Assembly (NCBI RefSeq): GCF_015624505.1
Contig: NZ_CP061379.1
Coordinates: forward strand, 4,960,001 to 5,024,000
Direction: 5' to 3'
DNA length: 64,000 nucleotides
Source: Bradyrhizobium commune
GTDB lineage: Bacteria; Pseudomonadota; Alphaproteobacteria; Rhizobiales; Xanthobacteraceae
In this document: in pieces, positions 17,229-25,384 of the stretch
How the letters are laid out: each line of letters opens with the position of its first letter
Numbering within the stretch: position 1 is the stretch's first letter
The notes under the pieces: model-generated
Seen by the model: the letters and a program-made list of their open reading frames with translations, nothing else
What the model was told of the DNA's origin: nothing
Databases searched by the model: none
Made by a program: the position numbers and the translations under genes

Positions 17229-18416
17229 ATGTTCAAATCCAACCGACGTGTTTTCATTCAGTCCGTTGCCTTCGGCGCTGGTGTATTGGGCGCTTCACAA
17301 TCAGCGATTGCAGCCCCAGACGGGCACGCCGCGGGTTACGACGTCGCTCCGGCGTCGGAATTCCTCAAGACGATCCCGCGGAAGTCCGGCGATCCCATGG
17401 CGTTCACGGCGTCGCTGGACAGGGCGCCGATCAAGGCCACCTCGGGCGGCTGGGCGCGCGAAGTCACGACCCGTACCCTTCCGCTCGCGACCGGCATTGC
17501 CGGCGCGCATCTCTTCGTCAACGCGGGCGGCGCCCGGGAAATGCATTGGCATAATTCGGCCGAATGGGCCTTCGTCGTCGACGGCCATTGTCAGGTGACG
17601 GTGGTCGATCCCGAGGGCCAGCTCGAAATCGTCAATCTCGCACCCGGCGATCTCTGGTACTTCCCGAAAGGCCACAGCCACGCTATCCAGACGCTGGGGC
17701 CCTCCCCCTGTCACGCCGTTCTCGCCTTCGATGACGGCCTTTATTCCGAGCACGGCACGTTCGGCATCAGCGACTGGATGAGCCGCTACGACGCCCCGAC
17801 CCTGTCGCAGGCGCTCGGCGTTTCCACGGAGATCTTCGGCGCCAATCCGAAGGCCGAGACCTACATCATGCAGGGCGAGGTGCTGGCGCTCGACGGCCCG
17901 CAGGCGAAGACTGCGCGCGCGCTGGATCGCGACCGGACCCACCGCTTCGCGCTGATGTCCCAGAAGCCACGTGTCAGCACGGCCGGCGGCCAGCTCTACG
18001 TGGCCTCCGCCAAGGAGTTTCCGGTCTCGAGCGGAATGACCGGGCTGGTCCTCAAGCTCAAGCCCGGCGCGATGCACGAACCGCATTGGCACACCGATGC
18101 CAACGAATGGCACTACGTGCTGAAGGGACGCACGCGCGTGACCCTGTTCGCCTTCGACAAGCGTGTCGCCGTCGCCGAGCTGTCGCCCGGAGACTGCGCC
18201 TACATTCCGCGCAATTGCGGCCACTCGATCGAGAATATCGGCAAGGAGGACGCCGAAATGGTCGGCGTGCTCGACAATGGCGCATATCGCGAAAGCAGCC
18301 TGACCGATTGGCTGGCGAAGGCGCCGCGCCATCTGCTGGCCAACAATTTCGGCCTTCCGGAGGCGGCGGTGGCGAATTTCGGGCGGAAGCGGATGATCAT
18401 TGCCGCGGCAAGCTGA
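17229..18416 (+). CDS. oxdC: Bicupin oxalate decarboxylase, Tat-exported
   Basis: A 395-residue two-domain cupin of the oxalate decarboxylase family, which splits oxalate to formate and CO2 with manganese. Cupin 1 carries H106-W-H108 and E112, with a later GHSH; cupin 2 carries H286-W-H288 in HWHTDANEW. The N terminus (NRRVFIQS then a hydrophobic stretch ending AIAAP) is a twin-arginine signal, so it acts in the periplasm. The active-site lid after cupin 1 reads S173-E174-H175-G176; the Bacillus decarboxylase has SENS there. The glutamate thought to set decarboxylase chemistry is kept, but the following residues differ. GAGG precedes the ATG. It is 17 kb from the oxc/frc locus. Confidence 0.85.
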   Translation: MFKSNRRVFIQSVAFGAGVLGASQSAIAAPDGHAAGYDVAPASEFLKTIPRKSGDPMAFTASLDRAPIKATSGGWAREVTTRTLPLATGIAGAHLFVNAGGAREMHWHNSAEWAFVVDGHCQVTVVDPEGQLEIVNLAPGDLWYFPKGHSHAIQTLGPSPCHAVLAFDDGLYSEHGTFGISDWMSRYDAPTLSQALGVSTEIFGANPKAETYIMQGEVLALDGPQAKTARALDRDRTHRFALMSQKPRVSTAGGQLYVASAKEFPVSSGMTGLVLKLKPGAMHEPHWHTDANEWHYVLKGRTRVTLFAFDKRVAVAELSPGDCAYIPRNCGHSIENIGKEDAEMVGVLDNGAYRESSLTDWLAKAPRHLLANNFGLPEAAVANFGRKRMIIAAAS

Positions 18417-18501
18417 GCGCTCCACAGCGGCGCGCGCCGTCGTCATAGAACTGTCATCGAATGTGCAGAGACCTGTCGGACTCGCACATTCGGGACACGC
18501 C

Positions 18502-20859
18502 ATGGACTATTTCAAGCGCTTCAACTTCCTGTTCGCCGCACCTGTGTTCGACACCGACGATCTCGAGGGCGTCCGCTTCAACCAGATCATCGAGGAGATC
18601 CAGCGCTCCGGCTTCGAGGTGGTCCGGGCCCGCAAGCTGGAAGACGCCGAGATGGCCGTGCAGACCGATGCCGCGATCGGCTGCATGGTGGTCGACTGGG
18701 GCAAGAAGGGCCTGGAGGGCAAGACCTCGGCGCTGATCAATCTGATGCGGCGACGCGGCCTCGACTTCCCGATCATCCTCCTGATCCGGCGCAAGCGCTT
18801 CGAGGATTTGCCAGTCGAGGTGCTCGACTTCATCGACGGCTACGTCTTCCTGTCCGAGGAGACGCCGACCTTCATCGCCAAGAATTTGATCAGCCGGCTC
18901 AAGCAATATGCCGAGACGCTGAAGACGCCGTTCTTCGGCGCCCTGGTCGACTATGCCGAGGAAGGCAACCAGCTCTGGACCTGCCCGGGCCATAATGGCG
19001 GCGTGTTCTACAACCGCAGCCCGATCGGCCGGGTCTTCGTCGAGCATCTCGGCGAATCCGTGTTCCGCGACGACCTCGACAATTCCGTGCTCGACCTCGG
19101 CGACCTCCTCACCCATGAAGGCCCGGCGCTGAAGGCGCAGAAGGAGGCCGCTGCCATCTTCGGCGCGGAGAAGACCTATTTCGTGCTCAACGGCACCTCG
19201 ACCTCGAACAAGGTCGCACTCGGCGCCCTCGTCACCGACGGCGACCTCGTGCTATTCGACCGCAACAATCACAAGGCCGCCCATCACGGCGCGCTTCTGA
19301 TCAATGGCGGCATCCCGATCTACGTGCCGACCATCCGCAACGCCTGGGGCCTGATCGGCCCGATGCGCTGGGATGTACTGGACGAAAAGGCCCTGCGCGA
19401 GGCGATCCGCAATCACCCGCTGGTGACGGACAAGGACGTCTGGCGCAAGGAGCGGCCGTTCCGCGTTGCCGTTGTCGAGCAGTGCACCTATGACGGCACG
19501 ATTCACAACGCCGAGATGATCCTGAAGCGCATCGGCCATCTCTGCGAATACATTTTGTTCGACGAGGCCTGGGCTGGCTTCATGAAATTCCACCCGCTTT
19601 ATGCCGGCCGCTTTGCCATGGGACTGGCAAATCTTGCCCCCGAGGCGCCCGGTATCATCGCGACGCAGTCGACCCACAAGCAGCTCGCGAGCTTCTCGCA
19701 GGCCTCTCAGATCCATATCAAGGACCGTCATATCCGCGGCCAGAAGCGGCGCGTCGAGCACCGGCGCTTCAACGAAAGCTTTATGCAGCACGCGTCCACG
19801 TCGCCATTCTACCCACTATTTGCGTCTCTGGATGTCGGCGCGCAGATGATGAAGGGTCGCTCCGGCGAGGTGCTGTGGGACGACACGATCCGGCTCGGCA
19901 TCGAGCTGCGCAAGAAGATCCGCGCGATGCGCCGGGAGTTCGAGGAGAAGGAGCAGAACGCGGACCGGCGCTGGTTCTTCGAACCCTTCGTGCCCGATCG
20001 CGTCGCGATCCCCGATGTCAGCCGCCCCGGCAGCGCGCACAACGTCGCCTGGGAGACTCTCTCGACCGACGAGCTCGCCACCAATCCCGCGCTGTGGCAG
20101 CTCTCCCCCGATACCGACTGGCATGGCTTTCCCGGCCTCACCGAAGGCTTTGCCATGACCGACCCGAACAAGCTGACACTGCTCACGCCCGGCTTCGACC
20201 GCGCCACAGGCGCCTATGCCGAGCATGGCATCCCCGCACCCGTCGTCGCGCAATATTTGCGCGAGAACCGCATCGTGCCCGAGAAGAACGACCTCAACTC
20301 GCTGCTGTTCCTGCTCACCCCCGGGGTCGAGGCGAGCAAGGCCGGCACGCTGATCTCCGGCCTCGTCGCCTTCAAGCGGCTGCACGATGACAATGCGCTC
20401 CTGGCCGACGCGATTCCGGAATTCTATCAGCGGCGCCAGGCCCGCTATGCCGGCGTGCGGCTGCGCGATCTCTGCGGCGAGATGCACCGCTTCTTCCGCT
20501 CAGCCGATGTCAGCGCGCTCCAGGCGCGGCAATTCATGCCCGAGCACATGCCGGAGATCGCGATGTCGCCCCGCGATGCCGCGCGCCGGCTGATCCGTAA
20601 CGATGTCGACTATCTGCCGATCGAGGCAATCGCGGGTCGCATCGCCACCACACCCTTCGTGGTCTATCCGCCCGGCATCGCTACGATCGTGCCCGGCGAG
20701 CGGCTGACGGAACGGGCCAAGCCCATGGTGGATTACCTCAAGATGTTCGAGGCCTGCTTCAACAATTTTCCAGGCTTCGATGTGGAAATCCAGGGCGTCT
20801 ACAAGGAGGTCGATGCGCAGGGTCGCATCGGGCTCTATACTTACGTCGCTGCCGAGTAG
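18502..20859 (+). CDS. Orn/Lys/Arg decarboxylase (PLP fold type I)
   Basis: A 785-residue decarboxylase of the large biodegradative arginine/ornithine/lysine family. It has an N-terminal response-regulator-like wing domain (about residues 1-125), the PLP core starting near LWTCPGHNGGVFYNRSP, and a C-terminal domain. The PLP lysine is K393 in ATQSTHKQLASFSQ. The YDGTIHNAE and DEAWAGFMKFHP segments are typical of the core. Such enzymes make agmatine, putrescine or cadaverine; the substrate cannot be chosen with certainty by eye. The ATG at 18502 fits the family start although its ribosome site is weak. A GNAT acetyltransferase starts seven bases after its stop, so the two are likely co-transcribed. 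Confidence 0.9.
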   Translation: MDYFKRFNFLFAAPVFDTDDLEGVRFNQIIEEIQRSGFEVVRARKLEDAEMAVQTDAAIGCMVVDWGKKGLEGKTSALINLMRRRGLDFPIILLIRRKRFEDLPVEVLDFIDGYVFLSEETPTFIAKNLISRLKQYAETLKTPFFGALVDYAEEGNQLWTCPGHNGGVFYNRSPIGRVFVEHLGESVFRDDLDNSVLDLGDLLTHEGPALKAQKEAAAIFGAEKTYFVLNGTSTSNKVALGALVTDGDLVLFDRNNHKAAHHGALLINGGIPIYVPTIRNAWGLIGPMRWDVLDEKALREAIRNHPLVTDKDVWRKERPFRVAVVEQCTYDGTIHNAEMILKRIGHLCEYILFDEAWAGFMKFHPLYAGRFAMGLANLAPEAPGIIATQSTHKQLASFSQASQIHIKDRHIRGQKRRVEHRRFNESFMQHASTSPFYPLFASLDVGAQMMKGRSGEVLWDDTIRLGIELRKKIRAMRREFEEKEQNADRRWFFEPFVPDRVAIPDVSRPGSAHNVAWETLSTDELATNPALWQLSPDTDWHGFPGLTEGFAMTDPNKLTLLTPGFDRATGAYAEHGIPAPVVAQYLRENRIVPEKNDLNSLLFLLTPGVEASKAGTLISGLVAFKRLHDDNALLADAIPEFYQRRQARYAGVRLRDLCGEMHRFFRSADVSALQARQFMPEHMPEIAMSPRDAARRLIRNDVDYLPIEAIAGRIATTPFVVYPPGIATIVPGERLTERAKPMVDYLKMFEACFNNFPGFDVEIQGVYKEVDAQGRIGLYTYVAAE

Positions 20860-20865
20860 GTGCCG

Positions 20866-21444
20866 ATGAGCGAAACAGCCGTAATTCGTGCGGATGACGA
20901 GCCGGTCCTGGTCCGTCCCTCCCGTGAGAGCGATATCGAAGCCATGATGGCGATCTATCGCTATCATGTCCGCAATGGCGTTCCGCGCGACGTCGAGGGA
21001 ACCGGCGCGCCTGAGCCGGACGATCTGCGCGACCGGCGCAAGAATTTGAAGCAGACCCGCCTGCCGCATCTGGTCGCGACCTTTCGTGGCGAGGTCGTCG
21101 GCTATGCCTATGCGGTGCTGTTTCGCAAGCGCCCGGCCTATCGCTACACGGCCAAGCATTCGATCTACGTCCACCATGAGCATCTTGGCCGCGGGGTCGG
21201 ACGGCTGTTGCTCGGAGAATTGATCGATGCCTGTGCTGCGGCGGGCTTTCGCCAGATGATCGGCTACATCGATGCCGACAACGCCCCGTCACTGGCGCTG
21301 CATGAAAGATTTGGGTTCGCCCGGGTCGGCCTGTTGTGCGGCGTCGCCTATCGCCACGGCCGCTGGTGCGACACCGCCATGGTCCAGCGCTCGCTCGGCG
21401 CGGGCGTGACCGCCCCTCCGCCTGTCCCCACGCCCGGGCGCTGA
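20866..21444 (+). CDS. GNAT-family N-acetyltransferase (phosphinothricin acetyltransferase-like)
   Basis: A 192-residue acetyltransferase. The acetyl-CoA-binding motif near residue 112 reads HHEHLGRGVGRLLLGELI, and the downstream IGYIDADNAPSLALHERFGF block is characteristic of the PAT/MddA subgroup that acetylates amino acids or phosphinothricin-like compounds. It lies directly downstream of the decarboxylase, so a role in acetylating the resulting amine is possible but not shown. A GTG at 20860 is an alternative start; the ATG at 20866 has AGG at a better distance. A proline-rich tail ends the protein. Confidence 0.85.
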   Translation: MSETAVIRADDEPVLVRPSRESDIEAMMAIYRYHVRNGVPRDVEGTGAPEPDDLRDRRKNLKQTRLPHLVATFRGEVVGYAYAVLFRKRPAYRYTAKHSIYVHHEHLGRGVGRLLLGELIDACAAAGFRQMIGYIDADNAPSLALHERFGFARVGLLCGVAYRHGRWCDTAMVQRSLGAGVTAPPPVPTPGR

Positions 21445-21447
21445 CAC

Positions 21448-21660
21448 CTAGGACGCAAAGTCAGCCGGCCTGACCTGGATGCGGTCTGCATGCAGCGACC
21501 AGTGATGCAACGCCTGGTCCTTGCAAAACCTCGCCTTCGCCCGCTCCCTCGCCTCGTCCTCGTCGGCGGCGTCGATCTCGAGTGTACCCTGGCAGACCTC
21601 AATCTGCCGGCCGTACTGGCCGAGCACGTCCTTCATGAACCTGACGACGTAAGTGGACAT
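21448..21660 (-). CDS. Conserved-looking small protein of unknown function
   Basis: A 70-residue cytoplasmic protein with no signal or membrane segment: MSTYVVRFMKDVLG, then IDAADEDEARERAKARF, then HHWSLHADRIQV. The start has a strong GGGAGG ribosome site six bases upstream, which supports it as real. The predicted pattern is strand-helix-strand. It overlaps no other plausible frame and is convergent with the acetyltransferase, ending four bases after that gene's stop. I do not recognise a family. Confidence 0.65.
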   Translation of the reverse strand: MSTYVVRFMKDVLGQYGRQIEVCQGTLEIDAADEDEARERAKARFCKDQALHHWSLHADRIQVRPADFAS

Positions 21661-21785
21661 GGGACCTCCCTGTGCCCCCCGCAGCATTCTAGTCCCATTT
21701 TGCCCGGACGGGGGAAGGAGATTTTGATGGAGATCAAAGGTCGGCGACGGTTCCCGCCGCCGCGTCGGTTCGATCCCGTCAGCCA

Positions 21786-22235
21786 TCACGTCGTGATATC
21801 GAGGAGCGACTTCTCCGTTTCGGAGTAGGCTTGAATGACCTTCGCATTGGCAATGAAACTGTACTTTGCGGTCGCCATTTGAACGAACTCGTTGGTGAGA
21901 TCGACATTTGGCGCTGCGACCAGGCCGTCCTGGTTTGCGAAGGGAGCGCTCGAGTCATATTGTGCCGTATAGCTCGGCGAAACTGTCGACACGGTCGCGC
22001 TCGTACCGCCTGGCGTCGAACCGCTCGATTGGTCGACCTGATCGACGCGCAACGGCACATAAGCCGCGGGATAAGCCGAACTCGTGCTCGAACTGCCAGC
22101 ACCGGCCAATGTGCCCGATCCGCCTGACGCGGGCAACGGGCCGGTCGTGCGGACATTGGCGATGTTGCTCGCGGCCACGTTCAACCGCAAACTCGCCGCA
22201 TTAAGCCCGGATGTCGCAATCGAAAATATGCTCAT
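21786..22235 (-). CDS. FlgC-like flagellar basal-body rod-family protein (isolated)
   Basis: A 149-residue protein with the two ends of flagellar rod proteins. The N-terminal GLNAASLRLNVAASNIANVRTTGP matches the rod-protein signature, and the C-terminal NVDLTNEFVQMATAKYSFIANAKVIQAYSETE matches the C-terminal domain. Between them is a serine/glycine/threonine-rich linker. FlgC is normally about 140 residues and sits in a flgB-flgC-fliE cluster; none of those partners is here. It could be a diverged paralogue or an orphan. A GGGGTG site precedes the ATG at 22235. The nearby 70-residue gene is on the same strand but separated by 125 bases. Confidence 0.8.
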   Translation of the reverse strand: MSIFSIATSGLNAASLRLNVAASNIANVRTTGPLPASGGSGTLAGAGSSSTSSAYPAAYVPLRVDQVDQSSGSTPGGTSATVSTVSPSYTAQYDSSAPFANQDGLVAAPNVDLTNEFVQMATAKYSFIANAKVIQAYSETEKSLLDITT

Positions 22236-22353
22236 GCACCCCGGTTTACAGAACAAGTCATACGTGATCATTCACGCTATCGATAAGATGCGCCACTTTG
22301 TGTTTTCATCGTGGTAACCAAGGACTGGCGCGCATGAGCCCTTCGCGCGCACC

Positions 22354-23403
22354 CTACCCCGGGGTGAGGCCGAACGTCTGCTTGAACCGCTCCGCATAGA
22401 TCGGCCAGACCTCGGGATTGATGATGCGTGGTGGCCGCTTGCCGTCGAGCGTCTCCAGCACCTGCTCGGCGGCGATGCGGCCCATGTTCTGGCGCGCCTC
22501 GATCGTCACACCGGCCGTGTGCGGGCTCGCCAGCACGTTGTCGAACTGGAGCAGCGGATGCTCCGGCGGCGGCGGCTCCTTGGACCAGACGTCGAGGCCG
22601 GCCCCTGCGATGCGCCTGTCGCGCAACGCCCCAAGCAGCGCGTCCTCGTCGTGGATGAAGCCGCGGGCCGTGGTGATGAAATAGGCGTGCGGCTGCATCA
22701 GCGCGAATTCGCGCGTGCTCATCATGTTACGGCTGCCCTTGTTGAGCGGGCAGGAGATCGAGACAAAATCGGCGCGGCGCAGGAGCTCGTCGAGCTCGAC
22801 CTTCTCGCCGCCGCGCTCGGCCATCACTTCGGCGGACAGATACGGGTCGTAAGCCAGCACCTTCATGCCGAACAGGCCGTTGCACAGCGCCGCAATGCGG
22901 CGGCCGACATTGCCGAGCCCGATAATGCCGACGGTCTTGTGCTCGATCTCGTTGCCGACGAGCTCGTTGCGGTTGACGTTGGACTCCCTGCGGAGCTTGC
23001 GGTCTGACTGGATGATGCGCTTGGACAGCGTCAGCATCATCGCCAGCGCGTGCTCTGCGACGGAATGCGCGTTGCCGCCGGACTGGTTCACGACCAGCAC
23101 GCCCGCATCCGTGCAGGCCTCGACATCGACGGGGTCGAAGCCTGCGCCATTGCTGGAGACCAGCAGCAGGTTCGGCGTCCGCTTCAGGAAGGCGGCGTCG
23201 ACATGGAAATGCGGTGCCAGCTCATCGCGGGCGGCACCGATCTGGTAGACATGGGCCGCCCCCAGGATCGGAGCGTAAAAGTCCTCGGGGCTCTCGTTCT
23301 CGATGCGGTCGAGCCGGACGTCGGGCCGCGCTTTCAGGATGTCGATATAGATCGGATTGGCCAGGTATTTGACGTAGAAGACGCGCTTGCTGTTGACCGA
23401 CAT
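22354..23403 (-). CDS. D-isomer-specific 2-hydroxyacid dehydrogenase
   Basis: A 349-residue NAD(P)-dependent dehydrogenase. It shows the NAD-binding TVGIIGLGNVGRRIA motif (near residue 158), the arginine region ITTARGFIHDEDAL, the glutamate in GLDVWSKEPP, and the catalytic histidine in ASPHTAGVT. It reversibly reduces 2-keto acids to D-2-hydroxy acids; the substrate is not predictable. The ATG at 23403 is chosen because GGAAGGG precedes it; upstream in-frame sequence is arginine-rich and looks non-coding. It is divergent from the two-subunit ThDP decarboxylase genes across a 243-base spacer, hinting at a shared keto-acid substrate. Confidence 0.9.
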   Translation of the reverse strand: MSVNSKRVFYVKYLANPIYIDILKARPDVRLDRIENESPEDFYAPILGAAHVYQIGAARDELAPHFHVDAAFLKRTPNLLLVSSNGAGFDPVDVEACTDAGVLVVNQSGGNAHSVAEHALAMMLTLSKRIIQSDRKLRRESNVNRNELVGNEIEHKTVGIIGLGNVGRRIAALCNGLFGMKVLAYDPYLSAEVMAERGGEKVELDELLRRADFVSISCPLNKGSRNMMSTREFALMQPHAYFITTARGFIHDEDALLGALRDRRIAGAGLDVWSKEPPPPEHPLLQFDNVLASPHTAGVTIEARQNMGRIAAEQVLETLDGKRPPRIINPEVWPIYAERFKQTFGLTPG

Positions 23404-23646
23404 CAGGACCCTTCCGGCTCTCTCGCGGAGACCCACAAGGCCAGCGCAATGCGCGCCCCGTCCATGCGTTCCTCCCGTTTTCTCGTTATCGCCGCTTATG
23501 ACACGGCGGCGCCGGCAACGGCAGGCCGTCTGGCGCAGGTCACGGTGCCGGCCGGGACATGTTGACAATCCCGCCCGCTCCGTCAAGTTCGGGAGATCGC
23601 CGCGACGGCCCAAGAAGAAGCGCGCGCGGCTGAAGGGGAGAACGCA

Positions 23647-24204
23647 ATGGCGGTTGCGGAGCAACAGACCTCGTCACAGGCGTCCAGCGACAAAAGCTGG
23701 CACGGCATCGTCCTGCAAACCCTGAAGCGAAACGAGATCAGCCTCGTGCCTTACGTCCCCGACCGGGTGCTGACACCACTGATCAAGAACCTGCATGCCG
23801 ATCCTTTCTTCACGAGCTTCGCCACCGCCCGCGAGGAAGAGGCCGTCGGCATCGTCTCAGGCGCCTGGATGGGCGGCAGGCGCGGCGCGGTGCTGATGCA
23901 GACCTCGGGTTTCGCCACGCTCGCCAATGTGCTGGCCTCGCTCGCGGTGCCCTACCAGATCCCGCTGATCATGTTCGTCTCCGAGCGCGGCACGCTTGGC
24001 GAGTTCAACTACGGCCAGTCGCTGGTCTGCCGCACCATGCGACCGGTGCTGGATTCGCTCGCGCTCGAGCATCACACCATCACCCGGCTCGACGAGCTCG
24101 AATTCATCGCCGACCGCTCGATCAAGCAGGCCGTGACGACGCAGGCGCCGGTGGCGCTGATCCTCAACCCGCTGCTCACCGGCGGCAAGACTTTCGACAA
24201 GTGA
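23647..24204 (+). CDS. ThDP-dependent decarboxylase, alpha (PYR-domain) subunit
   Basis: A 185-residue protein equal to the PYR half of a ThDP enzyme. The cofactor-activating glutamate lies in TAREEEAVGIVSGAWMGG, and QTSGFATLANVLASL follows. The layout resembles ComD of sulfopyruvate decarboxylase and the related phosphonopyruvate decarboxylases split into two subunits. GGGGAG precedes the ATG. The beta subunit begins eight bases after the stop. Substrate assignment (sulfopyruvate, phosphonopyruvate or another 3-substituted pyruvate) is not secure. Confidence 0.82.
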   Translation: MAVAEQQTSSQASSDKSWHGIVLQTLKRNEISLVPYVPDRVLTPLIKNLHADPFFTSFATAREEEAVGIVSGAWMGGRRGAVLMQTSGFATLANVLASLAVPYQIPLIMFVSERGTLGEFNYGQSLVCRTMRPVLDSLALEHHTITRLDELEFIADRSIKQAVTTQAPVALILNPLLTGGKTFDK

Positions 24205-24212
24205 GGTCAGCG

Positions 24213-24809
24213 ATGGACACCCGCAATACCAAGGTGATGAACCGCTTCGACGTGACTTCGCGTCTGATCGGAAAGCTCAAGCGAGAGGAAGCCGTGATCG
24301 GCGGCATCGGCAACACCAATTTCGACCTCTGGGCCGCCGGCCACCGTCCGCAGAACTTTTACATGCTGGGCAGCATGGGCCTCGCCTTCCCGATCGCGCT
24401 CGGCGTCGCGCTGGCGCAGCCCGACCGTCGAGTCTTTGCGCTCGAAGGCGATGGCTCGCTCTTGATGCAGCTCGGATCGCTCTCGACGATTGCGACGCTG
24501 AAGCCGAAGAACCTGATCATGATCGTGATGGACAACGGTATCTACCAGATCACCGGCGCGCAGCCGACGCCGGCCGCAAGTGTGGCTGACATCGTCGCGA
24601 TCGCGTTGGGCTCGGGTCTCGCCCACAGCGCCTGGGCGGCAGACGAGGAAGATTTTGAGCGCCTGGTCGATGAAGCGATGTCCGCCTCCGAGCCGAGCCT
24701 GATCGCCGTCCGCATCGATGACAAGCCCGGCGTCGGCGCCACCCGGCGCGATCCCGTCCAGATCCGCGAACGCTTCATGCACGGCCTCGGCGTGCGCGAG
24801 CCACTCTGA
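24213..24809 (+). CDS. ThDP-dependent decarboxylase, beta (PP-domain) subunit
   Basis: A 198-residue protein carrying the ThDP diphosphate-binding motif GDGSLLMQ...MDN at about residues 84-112, preceded by NFYMLGSMGLAFPIALG. This is the ComE-type half of a split ThDP decarboxylase. The ATG at 24213 follows GAGG by six bases; a GTG at 24201 overlapping the alpha stop is an alternative. With the alpha subunit it should form an active heteromer in the cytoplasm. The divergent 2-hydroxyacid dehydrogenase could act on the same keto acid or product. Confidence 0.82.
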   Translation: MDTRNTKVMNRFDVTSRLIGKLKREEAVIGGIGNTNFDLWAAGHRPQNFYMLGSMGLAFPIALGVALAQPDRRVFALEGDGSLLMQLGSLSTIATLKPKNLIMIVMDNGIYQITGAQPTPAASVADIVAIALGSGLAHSAWAADEEDFERLVDEAMSASEPSLIAVRIDDKPGVGATRRDPVQIRERFMHGLGVREPL

Positions 24810-24828
24810 CGTCTGGACATCAAAGACA

Positions 24829-24859
24829 CGGCCCCGCGGAGTGGTACTCCGCAGGGCCG
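24829..24859. terminator. Bidirectional hairpin between convergent genes
   Basis: A 31-base hairpin: CGGCCC and GCGGAGT on one side pair with ACTCCGC and GGGCCG on the other around a three-base loop, with one mismatch. It lies between the convergent ThDP beta subunit and DUF1236 genes. There is no long T run, so termination efficiency is uncertain. Confidence 0.6.
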
Positions 24860-24886
24860 ACTTGCTTTAGCCTACGTTCGCCGCAC

Positions 24887-25270
24887 TCAGTCGATGATCT
24901 TGACCACCCGCCGCGTGCGCGGCTCGACGATCACGCGACGGTCGTTGACGACCGCATAGCGATATTCGGTATAATTCGGCACGGGTCGTAGTTCGACGGT
25001 CGCCGGCAGCGGCTCGCCGACCACGACGCGCTCCTGGACCACGACCGAACGCTCACGCGGAAGACCGCCCAAGACCGCATTCGGAATCTCCAGACCGGCG
25101 CCGACGGCCGCACCGACAGTGCCGCCAACCATCGCGCCGACCGGGCCACCGATGTCGCCACCCGCACGCGCGCCGTTCCTGGCGCCCTGTTCGGTCGTCG
25201 ACTGGGCAAAGGCTGCACTCGACGCCAGCAGCGACACGGCAGCCAACGAAATCGCAAGACGGGTCTTCAT
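24887..25270 (-). CDS. DUF1236-family secreted protein
   Basis: A 127-residue exported protein. The signal peptide ends at about residue 22 (SSAAFAQ). A glycine-rich stretch follows (about 30-62; GGDIGGPVGAMVGGTVGAAV), then a strand-rich tail with NYTEYRYAVVNDRRVIVEP near the C terminus, the DUF1236 core. The family is abundant in Bradyrhizobium-like bacteria and has no known function. It is probably periplasmic, with the glycine segment possibly membrane-associated. It lies 114 bases downstream of glxR on the same strand but looks like a separate unit. Confidence 0.8.
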   Translation of the reverse strand: MKTRLAISLAAVSLLASSAAFAQSTTEQGARNGARAGGDIGGPVGAMVGGTVGAAVGAGLEIPNAVLGGLPRERSVVVQERVVVGEPLPATVELRPVPNYTEYRYAVVNDRRVIVEPRTRRVVKIID

Positions 25271-25384
25271 GTCCACACCCTCCAGTGTTTGTTGATGTGC
25301 CTTCAACCGCGCGGCCGGACCATTGTTCCGGTTCCCGCGCGCCGAAAGTTGCTTCGCATCTGAAGAGTGTTACCGCGTAACAGT

